Source: Chinchilla lanigera
Taxonomy: Eukaryota > Chordata > Mammalia > Rodentia > Chinchillidae
NCBI RefSeq assembly: GCF_000276665.1
Contig: NW_004955425.1
Span: forward strand, 21,792,421 to 21,856,420
DNA: 64,000 nucleotides
Direction: 5' to 3'
A model generated the notes under the pieces. The model was given only the letters and a program-made list of their open reading frames with translations. It did not search any database and was not told the DNA's origin. Shown piece after piece: positions 47,570 through 59,156 of the stretch. How positions within the stretch are numbered: position 1 is the stretch's first letter; the number at the start of each line of letters is the position of its first letter. The translations under genes were made by a program, and so were the position numbers.

Positions 47570-48200
47570 CAGAAAAAAAACCCTGTGTTATATTTTGAAT
47601 AAAAAGATCAGCCACTCCTTTTCAATGAGTTTTAAAGAGTATTCCTACCTTAAATAAGGTCTCATAGGAACAAAACACTGCAATACTATCTTTCTTCAGT
47701 TCTGTCTCTCTTCATGGAGACATTTTCTTAATGAAGCTCAGACAAGAAAACCGAGTCTTTATTAACCCTGTTTTGGTTCAGCAGGACCAAAAAACGTTAC
47801 AGTCAATTCTAACACAATGCTATTACCTGAGGGTTTTTATTAAAGTTCTCTGGGCAGTGAGGCTTTAACTGCTAAAATGGCTTAAACTTTTACAGTTAAA
47901 AGACAAAACAAATACACACAAAACTTTAAAGGCAACGAAGTTCTGACCTAGATCTCATTCTCTTTCAACAATATGTTGCTCCCAAGCAGCACAGAGAGAA
48001 CATGTGAAATACTGGTGTGGCTAGAGCTTCTATTAGTGAAGATCAAGTCACTGGCCCTATCATAAATGTTTATCTCACAGAGAAAATATAAATAAATAAA
48101 CAAGCCTATGCAATCCAAAAAAACATTAAGTGTTGTATAAAGATAAAAATGGCAAGTCTTGGGTCTTTATATTTTATAAATTTTTCTGGTGTTTTTCATT
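47570..48200. other. WHAMM intron 4, unique part next to exon 4
   Basis: No feature recognised. Confidence 0.35.
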
Positions 48201-48202
48201 AC

Positions 48203-48372
48203 CTCTTCTTTTAGTGCATGTTTCCTCTGTTCTAAACAGATCTCTTTAGCTCTCATCATCTGTAAAGTCTCTTTAGAAACTGCATACTGGAGTTTTTCCA
48301 TTCGTTCAGCAGCTGCTGCCCATGATGCTTTGCCAAATTTCTTCTGATCTGCTCGCATTCGATCGTAGACAG
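48203..48372 (-). CDS. WHAMM: WHAMM coding exon (exon 4), coiled coil
   Basis: Two bases completing a split Ala codon are followed by 56 codons from VYDRMRADQKKFG to QRKHALKEE. The acceptor is attaatag|CTGTC and the donor GAAGAG|gtaatg. The sequence is rich in charged residues with heptad-like Leu/Met spacing, as expected for the coiled coil that binds microtubules in WHAMM. It keeps the frame of the exon at 53930-54080 and ends in phase 0, matching the next exon. The intron between these two exons holds a whole endogenous retrovirus. Confidence 0.95.
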
Positions 48373-48514
48373 CTATTAATGATAATTTTTAAAGAGACAT
48401 TAAGACATAAAACAGTTTGATGCCAAAGAACTAAAAAATCTTAGATTTCACTGACCACACATAAATTTTACCTCCATGATAAATCACCTATATAACATCT
48501 CTAAAATACAATTC

Positions 48515-48677
48515 AGCCAGGCGTGGTGGCACATGCTTGTAATCCCAGCACTCGGGAGGCTGAGGCAGGAAGATAGTTGCAAGTTCAAGACCAGCCTGGG
48601 CTACAGAGTGAGTTCAAGGCAAGCCTGAACTGCATAGCGAGACTCTGTCTCAAAAAGACAAAAAAAAAAAAAAAAAT
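48515..48677 (+). mobile_element. B1-type SINE
   Basis: gccaggcgtggtggcacatgc to actctgtctcaaaaagacaaaaaaa. Nearly full length. Confidence 0.92.
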
Positions 48678-48883
48678 TCAAAGGTAGCATACATTCTAAC
48701 ATCTCACCCTCAGAAATAGTGTTCTGTAGATGAAACTGAACTGTCCAAATAATTTAGAATATTTTTAGAAATGCATATACTAGTGTTATTAACTTCCAAA
48801 ACACTTATAAAATTTATCCTGTGACGACTTTATGCTTTCTTGTAGGTAGGTGAATTGAAATAACTCAGGATTAAAAACATTCA

Positions 48884-49038
48884 ACTGGGCATAGTGGCAC
48901 ATGCTTGTAATCTCAGCACTCAGGAGGCTGAGGCAGAAGGGTTGCTGCAAGTTCAAGGTCAGCCTGGGCTACATAGTGAGTCCAAAACTAGCCTGAACTA
49001 CATAGTGAGACTCTGTCACAAATAAACAAACAAAAAGA
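48884..49038 (+). mobile_element. B1-type SINE
   Basis: actgggcatagtggcacatgc to ctctgtcacaaataaacaaac. Confidence 0.88.
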
Positions 49039-49039
49039 C

Positions 49040-49800
49040 AACCAACACTGAAATCCACATTCCAATTGTTAGCATTCTGTATTCCCCCAACATAACATAA
49101 CATAGAGGGAAATACATCAGATATTACCATGGCCCTTACCCTGGTCCCCTCCCCCAAAAGGTAATTTTTGTACTGCTACTATGCCCTAACCATCTTCCAT
49201 AAGAAAGAACAGTTCAGAAACTTTATATAAAATGTCTCCCCCTTTAACAATAATGCATGTATGTGCTTAAAAATCGAAATGTACAATCAGTTCTCTGTGC
49301 TGAGCTCTTTCCCACCTCTAGCAGCAACTACTCAAATGCAACTAAATTTTAGCCACTTTCAGTGTATTTGTTCCATTGAGGAATATTGATGTTTCTAGAT
49401 TTACAGTCTTTAAGAATCATTTGTTCATAATGAATGCAATTACTGTATACCACAGACATATACTAATAAAAGGGAAAAGAATCATCTGTTCAATTCCTAT
49501 TATGACAAATGAATCTGCTTACTTAGAATCTCCATTCCCAAAAGAGTTACAACACTTCTTTTGGTTCTCTGAGTTTTGCTGCTATTGTTTTTGGTGGCCA
49601 CATAAGTGCTAACAGAAAGCAATGTTTCCAATTCATAATCTCTTTGAACACCTCAATTTCAAGGTTTCAAACAAAATCTGCCCATGTTTATTGAATGCCA
49701 AATAAAATTTTCCCATTTTAAAATGTCTGTTCATCTTTTAAAACTGTAAGACCAATGCAGTAGTGCTCTGTAAGGGAAAAACAACTTGGTACCTATGTAG
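49040..49800. other. WHAMM intron 3, unique part
   Basis: No feature recognised. Confidence 0.35.
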
Positions 49801-49805
49801 ATTTC

Positions 49806-50155
49806 TGTTAAAAGTTTACTCCTGCCACAGCTGGCAGGTATCTTTTGTCAAGTATTGAGAGTGGGTGAAGCTGGCTGAAAATTAATTACACGTACGGACA
49901 AAGCCAGCCTGAGAACATGGAGAGCTCCTTGAAGCATGTAAACAAGCTATTGCAGCTTGTGAACTGATTGCTGGGTAGAGAGGTTGAGAATGACATCAAC
50001 CTCTTGAGGGTATAAATAAATGCTCTACCGTTCTTGGGCAGTTCTCCACTCATGAGAGAGAGGACCTCCACCTGACCCAGCTCTTGTCTAGTTTTTTCTC
50101 ATTCCCATCACCATTTTTCCCTGGGACCACTGAGAGCCCCGAACAAGTTGTGACA
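49806..50155 (+). repeat. Putative 5' LTR of the endogenous retrovirus
   Basis: The segment starts tgttaaaag and ends gttgtgaca, with the usual TG...CA ends, about 350 bp. A TATA-like tataaataaa lies near 50011 and may also contain the AATAAA signal. The right end is fixed by the two-base spacer before the primer site. The left end is a guess from the TG. Confidence 0.6.
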
Positions 50156-50157
50156 TT

Positions 50158-50175
50158 TGGCACCCAAACAGGGAC
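50158..50175 (+). promoter_or_regulatory. Retroviral primer-binding site, tRNA-Lys type
   Basis: tggcacccaaacagggac differs at two positions from the complement of the 3' end of tRNA-Lys3 as I know it. It sits two bases after the LTR end CA. Confidence 0.75.
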
Positions 50176-52121
50176 CCCCAGTAGGAAAAAGTGGGCAGTG
50201 GAAATGCTTCTCAAGTGTGCAAAACAGGAGAGAAATGAATTGACTGGACTTAGTATTTAGCACAGGAGGGCACTGGTACTGGCACATCAGGTGTAAAGCT
50301 TGGAGATATGGTATCTCTAGAGCCAGAAAATATACAGACTTCAGAGAAGCCAAAAAGAAAAAGGTATATTGAATTGCTAGTAGTTAAAAATAGGACAAAT
50401 AGTGTCTCAAGAATCACAGATGTGTATGTATATAGAAGTGTTTTTCATAGGCCTGACTCCTGCATTTATTGTTCTTTTTTGGATTTTGGTAAGGAGGGGT
50501 TTTACAACCATAAAGGATTCTGCTCAGAACACTATGTTAAAATCAAGTCCCGAGGGACAAGGAAGATGGAGCAACAACACCTCCAACAGAGCTTGAGCCC
50601 TCTACCCTCACCCAATTTAATAAGGAGTGAAGAGGGACAAAAGGGACCTTTCCCCCACCGAGGGAAGTGTTTTCCCACGAATTTCATTTTTCAATGTCTA
50701 CCCTGTTACTAAAGTTCAAGCTCTTAATGATCTAAGACAAATAATGTCTTCGGATTTATACAGATATTAGCTTGTCATATGTGTAAAGGGTGGCCTTCAC
50801 AGAAGCTATCACTCAGGTTATTCATCCACAGTCTGAAGGAAAAGGAAAAAACAAGGTTGTTTGTTTTCATTGCGGGGACGACGGACATTTTGCCTGAAAA
50901 GTGCTCTGCTGCACCCAGAAAGGCAGCACAATTATTATTTGTCTCTTCAACAAAACCTTCCAGTCTTTGTACAAAGTGTCAAAGAGGATGTCACTGGGAA
51001 AATGAGTATAAATCTAAAACTGATGTGAAAGGTCAACCCATCCCAGAAAACTCCCATTGGGGCCTGCCTTGGTCCCACCAAACAACAGGAGTGTAGATTG
51101 GGTGCAGGGAGGGCTCTGCACTCTGGTCCTCCTAAGTGGACTCAACTGGGTTCTTCCAGCCACCCATGCATGTGCAGGACTGGTCCAGCCTCAGCTGTCC
51201 ACATGTGCCACCAACTACAGGTCTGTGTGCCTGGGGCCAAATAGGAAGGTCATGACTGCCTGGCTCTCGCTGCAGTGTGCACGCCTTGCACATTTCTGGC
51301 ATGGGAAGTTCAACTGGTGCAAACAGTGCCTATGCTTGGAATCAGAAACACAGACAAAATATTCAGTGGCCAGAACAGGAGGAACAGTAAGTGTGCTCAG
51401 GGCCTGGGGAAAAAATGGCTGACACAATGGCTGTGCATTTCCATTCCCTTCTGCCTGGCAAACTGGATCCCAGAAAAATGTTCTGGGCGCCTCAGCCTGC
51501 TGGCTGGCCATCCATTATACTAGCAGGTGGCCATGGCTACAGAAGTAGTAACCGCTGTGCCACTTGGGGAGGGAGAGCATGGGCAATGGAGCCCATTATA
51601 ACAGAGCCCCCGTCAGCAACTTGCCCAACCTTAAGGCGATAAAATGAAAGCTGCAGCCAGAGGCTGTAAAGAGATCTCCAGGTTTTGCCTGTTGTCACTG
51701 ATTCCGGCTATATGAAAAATTCAATTACTCAAAACGTTCAAATCACCCCAGACTCTTGCATCACTCAATTGGTTAACATTCTTCCTTTGACAAAAATTAA
51801 TAAAAATTATAAATAAGAAAAAGGGATCCAAGGGCTTGGATCTTTTGACACCTATTAGTTTGAACAGATTAAACAAAACTGCCTCGAGATGAAACTGCCT
51901 ATTAAAGAAAAAAATATTTAAAGAGCTTTCAGACGTGTGGATGTTTGAGTTATTGCCCAGCCCAGCACCAATGGCTTAAAGTATGGCCTCTGGATGTGGC
52001 CACAACCAACCCCACAGGGAATGGGCAATGTTTCTCACCCTAGCATAAGCGTTAAGTTAACCTGGGAGGATGCAAACTGTAACAACTTCATCATGGTTGG
52101 GTCACCTTATCAAACAAAGAC

Positions 52122-52863
52122 AAGAAAAGACGTTACAATGAGCTGTTTATTACTGACACTTGCCAAACAGCATCCAACAGCGGTTTTATTTTTTGACATA
52201 ATGGCTCTTGCCAGTAAGCTACATGGAAGAACATTCCCTCTTGCATCATCCTGATCCTGCAATTGGAGTCTATCTTTTGGATAGATATATATTGTATATC
52301 TTGGAGTTTTTACAGGTGGTTAATCCAGCTAGCCAAACTAATATGAATGACCCTTTTCAAGTACATCCCAGAAGTCTGTGTGTCTACTCCTGGACACTGC
52401 ACTGATCTTTTTATGAGGGATCCTAAAAATGTCCTGATAACTGATTTCTTTGGAAGTGCAAGGAAAGTAAAAATTAGGACAGAGACTATTAGTTTTTGAC
52501 CGGAGTCAGAAATGACAGAAAGCAGCCACATGTCCTGATGCTTGCTGACGATATCGCCTGCAATCCTAGAAATCCCCAACCAGCTACTGTGTTTAGTCAC
52601 AAGAACATGGAACTAAATGTGTATGGGGATGACGTAGAATTGGGTTACTGAAGCTCTGAGGTGACTATGAAAAATTTTTTTTATGGGTATTAACTGGGAG
52701 AATCCCACCTAGAACTCCCAGGTTAAAACATCTTCCTTCTGATGAGAGAAGCAATATTCTTGTTTATATGACAGGACATGGTGGAAATAGTTTCTTGAGA
52801 TTTCAAGATTCTAAAGATATTACCAACTTAGAACTTGCAGATGCTTTTGAACACATGTGGCAA
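52122..52863 (+). pseudogene. PIGK: Circularly permuted PIGK retrocopy
   Basis: PIGK is the catalytic subunit of the GPI-anchor transamidase. Block A (52122 to about 52529) matches the middle and C-terminal part: KRRYNEL, DTC, IMALAS, DPAIGV, NPASQTNMND, then GSARKVKI and a region like DSEMTESS. Block B (about 52530-52863) then restarts near the N-terminal side: [46 protein letters not shown], ending MWQ. In the parent, MWQ is followed directly by KRRYNEL. The end of B and the start of A are therefore neighbours, and the copy is a circular permutation. It has no introns and many frame breaks. It sits between the protease and RT-connection parts of the retrovirus. Confidence 0.85.
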
Positions 52864-53599
52864 TTACCATAAACTGTTCAGATCAACTTAAATGATTTTC
52901 AGACTTAAAGTATTAATTAACTCTGCCCAGTTTTTGGGCTAACTTCCCTGGTGTTATTGTCATTATCCTTCAGATTAATTCAATTTGCTTTCCTCACACC
53001 CTTTTTCTTTCCTTCAAAAATAAGCTCAGTCCCCATAGCAGGGGGCATCTCTGTCTTCAGGGATAGGTCATCTTTGGGTAGGGGAGGTTATGTAACAGCC
53101 TCCTCTTCTAGAATACAGGACACAGGTTTATTTTCTGTACAAAAAGACTGACTTACAAGCAGTCATATGGGCCTTACAAGATCATTCATCCACTCCAATT
53201 AATCTCTTTTCAGACAGTGCTTATGACTGAGGAGTGATGCGCCACACTGACTGCCACTATACACAGTTCAAGAAGATCTTTTCCATTTACTTCACACTCT
53301 CCAATTTGTCATATGGTCACACCATATTCCCTGCTTTATTGGTCATGTACGTTCCTATTCCTTGTTACTTGGGCCTCTTACTGAGGGAAACGCTGCTATA
53401 GATAACTTGCTGGCTACTGTCAATGTTATTCCTTCAGATACCATTCAACAGGCTTCTGCTTCTCATGCCACCTTTCATCAAAATGCTGCTGCCTTGCACA
53501 GTTTATTTGACCTGGGAACAGGCCCGAGAAATTGTTAAACAGTGTTCCTCATACACATATATATATATAATACCTTCCCTCACCTTCTATAGGGGTCAA

Positions 53600-53929
53600 T
53601 CACTAAGGAGAAATGAAAAATTTAAGTATGTTTCAAAATGTCATCATGACTGCCATGCTGCAATGTTGTGTATGGTTTTGATTTCTAAAATTCTGGGTAA
53701 AAAATACATAACTTATCTGTTAATATTCTACAGTGATTTAAATATTAGGATATCCATGGTTGTTACAAAACAGTAGTTCCATTTTATGTTCTAAGGTGTT
53801 CGGTATTCTGATGAGATAGTAATATTAAGCTTATTGTCTCCATTATAGTGTATATGTATCTTCTGAACATAAAGCACTTCAGCTTTCAGCTCCGAAAATG
53901 CCTAAGACAAATTTTACTGGAAAACTTAC
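53600..53929. other. WHAMM intron 3 next to exon 3
   Basis: AT-rich, no 3' LTR visible. Confidence 0.4.
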
Positions 53930-54080
53930 CTTTTTGAGCTTTAGCTGTTATTTCAAAATATTTGACAGTAAGATCCTGAATAGATAATACAGCCATGTGG
54001 GCTTTCCGCTGCCAATCAGCATCTTCTTTTTGCAGACTCTCAATTCTTCGGGGTCCCAGGTAATCATTCTCCATAGATAT
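53930..54080 (-). CDS. WHAMM: WHAMM coding exon (exon 3 if the ten-exon plan holds)
   Basis: This is the most upstream WHAMM exon in the window. It has 50 codons plus one base, running from ISMENDYLGPRR to EITAKAQK. The acceptor reads ctctacaaag|ATATCT and the donor AAAAAG|gtaagt on the minus strand. The last G pairs with CT of the next exon to make Ala. It encodes the start of the long coiled coil that follows the N-terminal membrane-binding domain. The similar JMY paralogue differs at many positions here, so the call is WHAMM. No exon upstream of it was recognised in 54.1-64 kb; by comparison with the usual ~809-residue protein, about 220 residues are missing. Confidence 0.95.
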
Positions 54081-54117
54081 CTTTGTAGAGAAAATGTGAA
54101 AAATAAGTTTATTTCTA

Positions 54118-54232
54118 AGCTGGGTATGATGGTGCATACCTGTAATGATAGCTACTTGGGAAGTTGAGGCAGGAAGATCATCAAATTTGAGTCAGCTTGG
54201 GTACTATAGTGAGACTCTGTCTCAAAAATACA
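54118..54232 (+). mobile_element. B1-type SINE, truncated
   Basis: agctgggtatgatggtgcatacc to ctctgtctcaaaaata. It begins 38 bases from the WHAMM exon 3 acceptor. Confidence 0.85.
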
Positions 54233-54249
54233 GTTTAAACCAAGGTTGA

Positions 54250-54930
54250 GCCTCTGATTCTTGACATAGGGGCCAAAACATATGTGAAGACAGCATTTTT
54301 AAGAAATAGTATTGGGAAACTTGTATCCATATGCAGAAGTCTGAAACTAGATTGCCAACTCTCACTTTGTTAGGGGAAAAAAAAAAATCAACTCAGAATG
54401 GATTAAAGGCCTAAATTTAAGTACTGCAATTCCGAAACTGAATCAGAAAGATCTCTGTGAGGGGCCAACCTGCAGTACATGGTGAGTGCAAAGCCAGCTA
54501 GACTACATAGGAAGACTTTGTCTTTAAAGAAACAAAACAACCTAAAAAATATAACTATCGTATGATCTAACTATATCACTCTTTGGAATATATCTGAAGG
54601 AATTAAAGTGTGCATAGTATAGAGATAGCTACACATGTTTACTGTGGCACAATTCAAAATAACCAAGATAGGGAATCTGCCCATGTGCCTACCAATGGGT
54701 GAATGGATAAAGAAAATGTGCTATATATACACAAAAGAGTATTAGGCCATAAAGAACAAATTATGTCATTGCAGGAGTATATATGGAAATGAAGATCACT
54801 GTATTAAGAAAGACAGACATTTACAGTGTGTATCACCTGTTTTCCTTAACATAGAATAGGGTGGGGAAAGAAAGTATGAGATGAAAGGAGGGAAAAGGGT
54901 TGAGAGGGGGCAGGTAAGTAGTTATAGCAG
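54250..54930 (+). mobile_element. LINE-1 3' fragment
   Basis: agtattgggaaacttgtatccatatgcag, tcaactcagaatggattaaagg and aatgggtgaatggataaag are late ORF2 text. A B1-tail-like piece lies at about 54459-54530. Confidence 0.78.
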
Positions 54931-55312
54931 TTTTGTTCTTTTATTCATCCCCCAAACATTTACTGAATGTTTATGTGCCAGGCATTAAGCTTGATGCTAA
55001 AATAAAGACTACTACTTGTTTTACGCCCTATTCTGGGGAAGCTACTGATTTGAAAACAAGTGAATTAACGAGCTTATTTAACACAAATCTATTTTTTGTC
55101 CCCCCCTTATCTCCTATTCCCCCATCCCACTCAATATATACACAAAGAAAATATACCAAAATGTTAAGCACGATTACTTTGGAGTACTGAGATAGTAAAC
55201 AATTTCTTATATTATTTATATTCTCAGAACATGAATTATTTATGCAATAAAGTTAATTAAAATGACATTAAATAAATGAAATGCCGAAAACTCAGAGTTT
55301 AAGATTCATAAC
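54930..55312. other. Intronic sequence, nothing recognised
   Basis: AT-rich, with a cattttactgaatgtttatgtgcc stretch that may be an old repeat end. Confidence 0.3.
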
Positions 55313-55314
55313 AT

Positions 55315-55490
55315 AAGTGGGTCATGGTGGCCCATGTCTGTAATCCCAGCACTCACAAGGCTAAGGCAGGAGGAACGCTGCCAAGTTTGAGGCCAGCCTG
55401 GGTTATGTAGTGAGTCCAAGGCCAGCCTGAACTGCATTGCGAGGCCCTGTCTCCACAAACAAACAAACAAAAAAAAAAAAAAAAAAAAAA
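55315..55490 (+). mobile_element. B1-type SINE
   Basis: gtgggtcatggtggcccatg to ccctgtctccacaaac, internal duplication, long A-tail. Confidence 0.9.
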
Positions 55491-55557
55491 GGTTGATAAT
55501 ATATAAAAATCAGTCTATCTGCACCCTGAAAAAAGACTCTGGATAAAAATACCTTTT

Positions 55558-55640
55558 TTGGCCTTGTGTTTGTGCTCAAACCCAGGACCCTATACATACC
55601 ACACAAGTGCTCTAACATTGAGCTACAACCCTAGGCCCTC
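55558..55640 (-). mobile_element. ID-like SINE (antisense, old)
   Basis: tgtgctcaaacccaggaccctatacatacc...tctaacattgagctacaaccctaggccc. Confidence 0.65.
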
Positions 55641-55663
55641 TTCATTAAAGAAACAGAGAAGAG

Positions 55664-56005
55664 GCTGGGCCTGGCAACACACACCTGTAATCCCAGCATT
55701 CTGGGAGGCTGAGACAGGCAGTATAGATCAGTCTGTGCAATTCAGCAAGATAGCAAGCCCCAGTTTCAACACAAAAAATAACAAAGGAGCCAGCCATAGT
55801 GGCACAGGCCTTTGGTCCAAGCACTTGGGAGGCTAAGGCAGGAGGATTGCCACCAGTCTGAGGCCAACCTGGGGTACCTAGTACACTCATGACCATCCTG
55901 AACTACACAATCAGACCCTGTCTCAAAAACAAACACACAAAACAAAACAAAGGGATTGGGGATACAACTCAGTGAGATGGCACTGGGTTCAGTCCCCAGT
56001 ACAAT
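55664..56005 (+). mobile_element. Cluster of two B1 SINEs and one ID-like SINE
   Basis: B1 at 55664-55785 (diverged), B1 at 55790-55948, then ID-like ggattggggatacaactcagtg...gttcagtccccagtac at 55950-56005. A (GT)n tract follows at 56005-56023. Confidence 0.8.
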
Positions 56006-56279
56006 GTGTGTGTGTGTGTGTGTTGTGGGGGAGGGGAAGTTAAAGAAAGTCTTAAGAATAAGCCTCATGACAGCCCTGAGGAATTCCTATAGAAACCAAG
56101 ACAGAATAAAGAGAATCTAAGACCCAGCAGGACTAGAGGGAGGAGAAACTTCCCTTGCCACTTTGCAGCACTCGTTGGTATGTGTGGTGACTGACGTCCA
56201 TGGACCTAACAGCATGAACATCACTGACCTTGGCAACACTGTTCTGGGGTGATAGGCAACTCTCCTGCCTGGTCATTTC

Positions 56280-56535
56280 CATCACATTTCCCAGTGTCAA
56301 CTCAGTTACTGATTCATGAAAGTTCCTGGACTTTCCACAGGAAGTTCTTCATGCACTCCCTGCACCTTTCCTTCATAGCATTTGTCACAAATATACTTTG
56401 CATTATTTTGTGAACTTGTAAATACTGACTGCTTCTCTTCAGTGAAAAGGCTGGTTTGTTTTCCACTAACACACTGCCTGGCATAAACAGGAAATTATAA
56501 AATATTTCCTGAATGACTGAAATAAATTTTGAAAA
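56280..56535 (+). mobile_element. LINE-2 3' fragment
   Basis: ctttccttcatagcatttgtcac...acacactgcctggcataaacaggaaattataaaatatttcctgaatgactga resembles the L2 3' end. Confidence 0.6.
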
Positions 56536-56840
56536 CTCACTTCCATATACTTTTGTACTGCACAGAAAAATAATATAAAATATACACATAAAAATGCTCT
56601 TCTGAGACATTATGTGGAGGGATAGAGAGAAAAGGGTAGATCTGGGAGAAAATATAGGCTTACAGGTGGGCCTTTTTAACAATTTCTTTTGTTTTGGGGT
56701 CTTTGGGGTCCTATCTTAGTGGATATGCTGCAGCAGGGTTATGGGGATAGGAAAGAAGTATCAAAAAAAAAAAAAAAAAAAAAAAAAGGAAGCATCCAGC
56801 AGAGGCAGAATCTAAAGCTGCAAGAAAGAGACAGGGTGAG

Positions 56841-56941
56841 GGGCTGGGGATTTAGCTCAGTGGCACAGTGCCTGCCTGGCAAGCGCAAGGTCGTGTGTTC
56901 GATTCCCAGTACCTGGGGGGAAAAAAAAAAAAAAAAAAAAA
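56841..56941 (+). mobile_element. ID/BC1-like SINE, near-intact
   Basis: ggggctggggatttagctcagtggc to gtgttcgattcccagtacc with good A and B boxes and an A-tail. Target-site duplication aagagacagggt at 56826-56837 and 56944-56955. Confidence 0.95.
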
Positions 56942-56959
56942 GGAAGAGACAGGGTTAAC

Positions 56960-58380
56960 TGGAGTAAGGAAGTCCCTAAGAAAATACCTTCAAACAGCAA
57001 TAACCAGAGATGTTCACAGTGCCAAGTTGTTTGACATAAAGGGAAAACACTGAGCACAGAAATCTAAGTTATATCCAATATTCTGCTAAAATACAATCTG
57101 ATACAATAATACTCATGAAGTTTTTGATAAGAAATTATGCTATAATACAAGGTGGAGACAAGTCAAAATCACAGATATGATTTTAATGTAATTACATAAA
57201 AGATTTCCAGAAAAAATATCACAGAAAAAGAATAATTTTATCTCTTGAGTTCACAAGTCATACCATCTATAAAGGCTGAAAGCATATTACCCCAGGAGTT
57301 TCCTGTTTCTCCTCAAGCAAACAATGAGCTCATGTTTTCGTATATAAGGCCCTGCAAGAGGTAAAACTATGCATTACCTCTTTTTTCCAGGGTACAGGGC
57401 AGGGAGGGGAAGTGCAGATAAAATCAGAGCCTAAAGTCTCCATCAATAGTTAGAAAATGGAATTATATGAATCCTACATCTGTGACTATAAATACAGTGC
57501 CAAACAAAGAAAATTAAGGCAGGTGGGGGTCTGGGTCCTTGACAGCCAATTCTCTACTCATGTAGGCTGGGATTTTTACTGTTATTGCTTTTATTTTAAA
57601 ATTCTCACAAGATCTCCAACTTCAATAGTCAAATATAAATATGCACTGGATTTGGCTGATTCCTTTTCTCCCTTTTAGATTTTAACCATGCCTAACAACT
57701 TGTATAATTTGAAGGCAGATATCACCTAGTAAGGTGCATTGAGGGTACAAATGTGTAAAAATGTTGTCTTAAAAAATTTATAATGTAAGTGGGGGAGGCA
57801 GGAGAGAAATGTGAGATGCAGAAATCTTTTGAAAGATTAGAAGAAACAACTCTGCTACTTACAGTGAGAGTCTGATAAATTACTTGATTGTTCATTTAAA
57901 ACACTGATGTTAACCTATTTGTTCAGTGCTAGTAAGATGACGAAGTATGCCTCTGGCTAAAAAAAAAGGTATCTTAAGTCCACTGAAACAAAAAAGTATA
58001 TAAGAAAGATCACATTTAGTTGTTCAGAACAAGACAGACTAGACTGAGGTTCGTAATTGGAGATGGTTTTGAAGAAGGAGTAAGACTTGACAGGTACCTA
58101 TGGAGAATGTGGGGCTAGAAGTCTCCAAAAAGCCACAGGGGAGGGAAGGAGCAACGTGAGCCAAAAAGTCTGGAGGTAGGTGAGTGCAGTGCAGGTTAAG
58201 GAAGGCCACCCAGACTCAAGCTCAAGTGAAACAGATACAAGCGAGGGGAGATAAGATGAGAAAATGGGTTCTGAGTACTCTGAGGCAGTCTTCAAATGTC
58301 AGGGAGAACAGTGATACAGACACTCATTTAATGATTACACGCTTCCTGCAACTAGGTTATTATTAATTGAACTGTTCATT
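56960..58380. other. Probable WHAMM upstream intron, unique part
   Basis: No exon recognised on either strand. Confidence 0.35.
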
Positions 58381-58399
58381 AAATGAGGAATTATAAAAC

Positions 58400-58790
58400 T
58401 AGGAGGTATGCTAGACATTGTGAAACAAAAGGAAAATGCTCAAAAGTAAGGGCAACTAGGGTGTGGGAAAAGACAAGGGAAAGAAGGGGAAATTACGTAA
58501 GTATGTATATACAGGATCGCTAATATAGTTGTACTACTGTCTTCTATTGCTCTACAGAAAGGAACAGATAATGATTACTTGTTTGATCAATCTTGTATAC
58601 GTCTATTTGTTTTCTTGAGAAACCACTTTGAAGATATCAATAAGTAATACAACCATTGTTAATTTCCTACAACTTTGTCCGTAACTCTGTTTTGTTTGTA
58701 TTGTTCTTATGTTATTTTGTAAATGGATGTCTGTTTATTAATATGTTTTCCTTCTTTTATTTCTTAAAATAAAAAATAAAATGAGGAATT
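58400..58790 (+). mobile_element. LINE-1 3' UTR fragment
   Basis: gacattgtgaaacaaaaggaaaatg...agaaggggaaatta matches the purine-rich 3' UTR of the other copies. It is then followed by a gagaaaccactttgaagatatca unit and an A-rich end. It shows that this unit is a LINE-1 3' terminus. Confidence 0.78.
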
Positions 58791-58799
58791 ATATATAGT

Positions 58800-59071
58800 A
58801 TGTACAATATTAAAAACAAAGAAATGGTCAAGGAAAACTGCAACTTGATGACTTTGCTTTTATTTGTGTAACTCTTACATACAGTACTGTAAAGTATAAC
58901 AGAACATAAAGCTATAAACTATATAATACAATCCCCCAAAATTACAGCACTGTATAAACAAAGTGTACTGTACAAAAAAGACACTGAGGCTCTATGACAA
59001 TGAACAGAAATGTACCAAAAAAAAGAGATGGGTTTTAAGTCCATATGGTAGGTTAAACAGGTAGGTCATTT
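58800..59071. other. Unique AT-rich sequence
   Basis: Nothing recognised. Confidence 0.3.
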
Positions 59072-59156
59072 TTTTGTTTTGTACCCGGAATCGAATTCTT
59101 TGGGACCTCATGCTTGCCAGGAAGGTGCTATGTCGCTGAGCTACACCCCTGCCACT
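59072..59156 (-). mobile_element. ID/BC1-like SINE (antisense)
   Basis: Reversed ID between two copies of acaggtaggtcatt (59058-59071 and 59157-59170). Confidence 0.92.

Larger units (their letters stand above)
49806..53600 (+). mobile_element. Endogenous retrovirus, betaretrovirus-like (class II), decayed
   Basis: In order: a putative 5' LTR, a primer-binding site, gag remnants including Cys-His zinc-knuckle sequence (about 50850-51050), dUTPase/protease remnants (about 51640-52120), a foreign PIGK-derived block (52122-52863), reverse-transcriptase connection (about 52870-52950), RNase H (about 53150-53300) and the start of integrase with its HHCC region (about 53440-53560). Stops and frameshifts are throughout. 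Most of the RT catalytic part, env and a 3' LTR are not seen. It lies antisense to WHAMM in the intron between exons 3 and 4. Old and inactive. Confidence 0.82.

Noticed and set aside
56841..56915. Possible tRNA gene
   Set aside because: The tRNA-like A and B boxes belong to an ID/BC1-type SINE with A-tail and target-site duplication. No full cloverleaf is expected.
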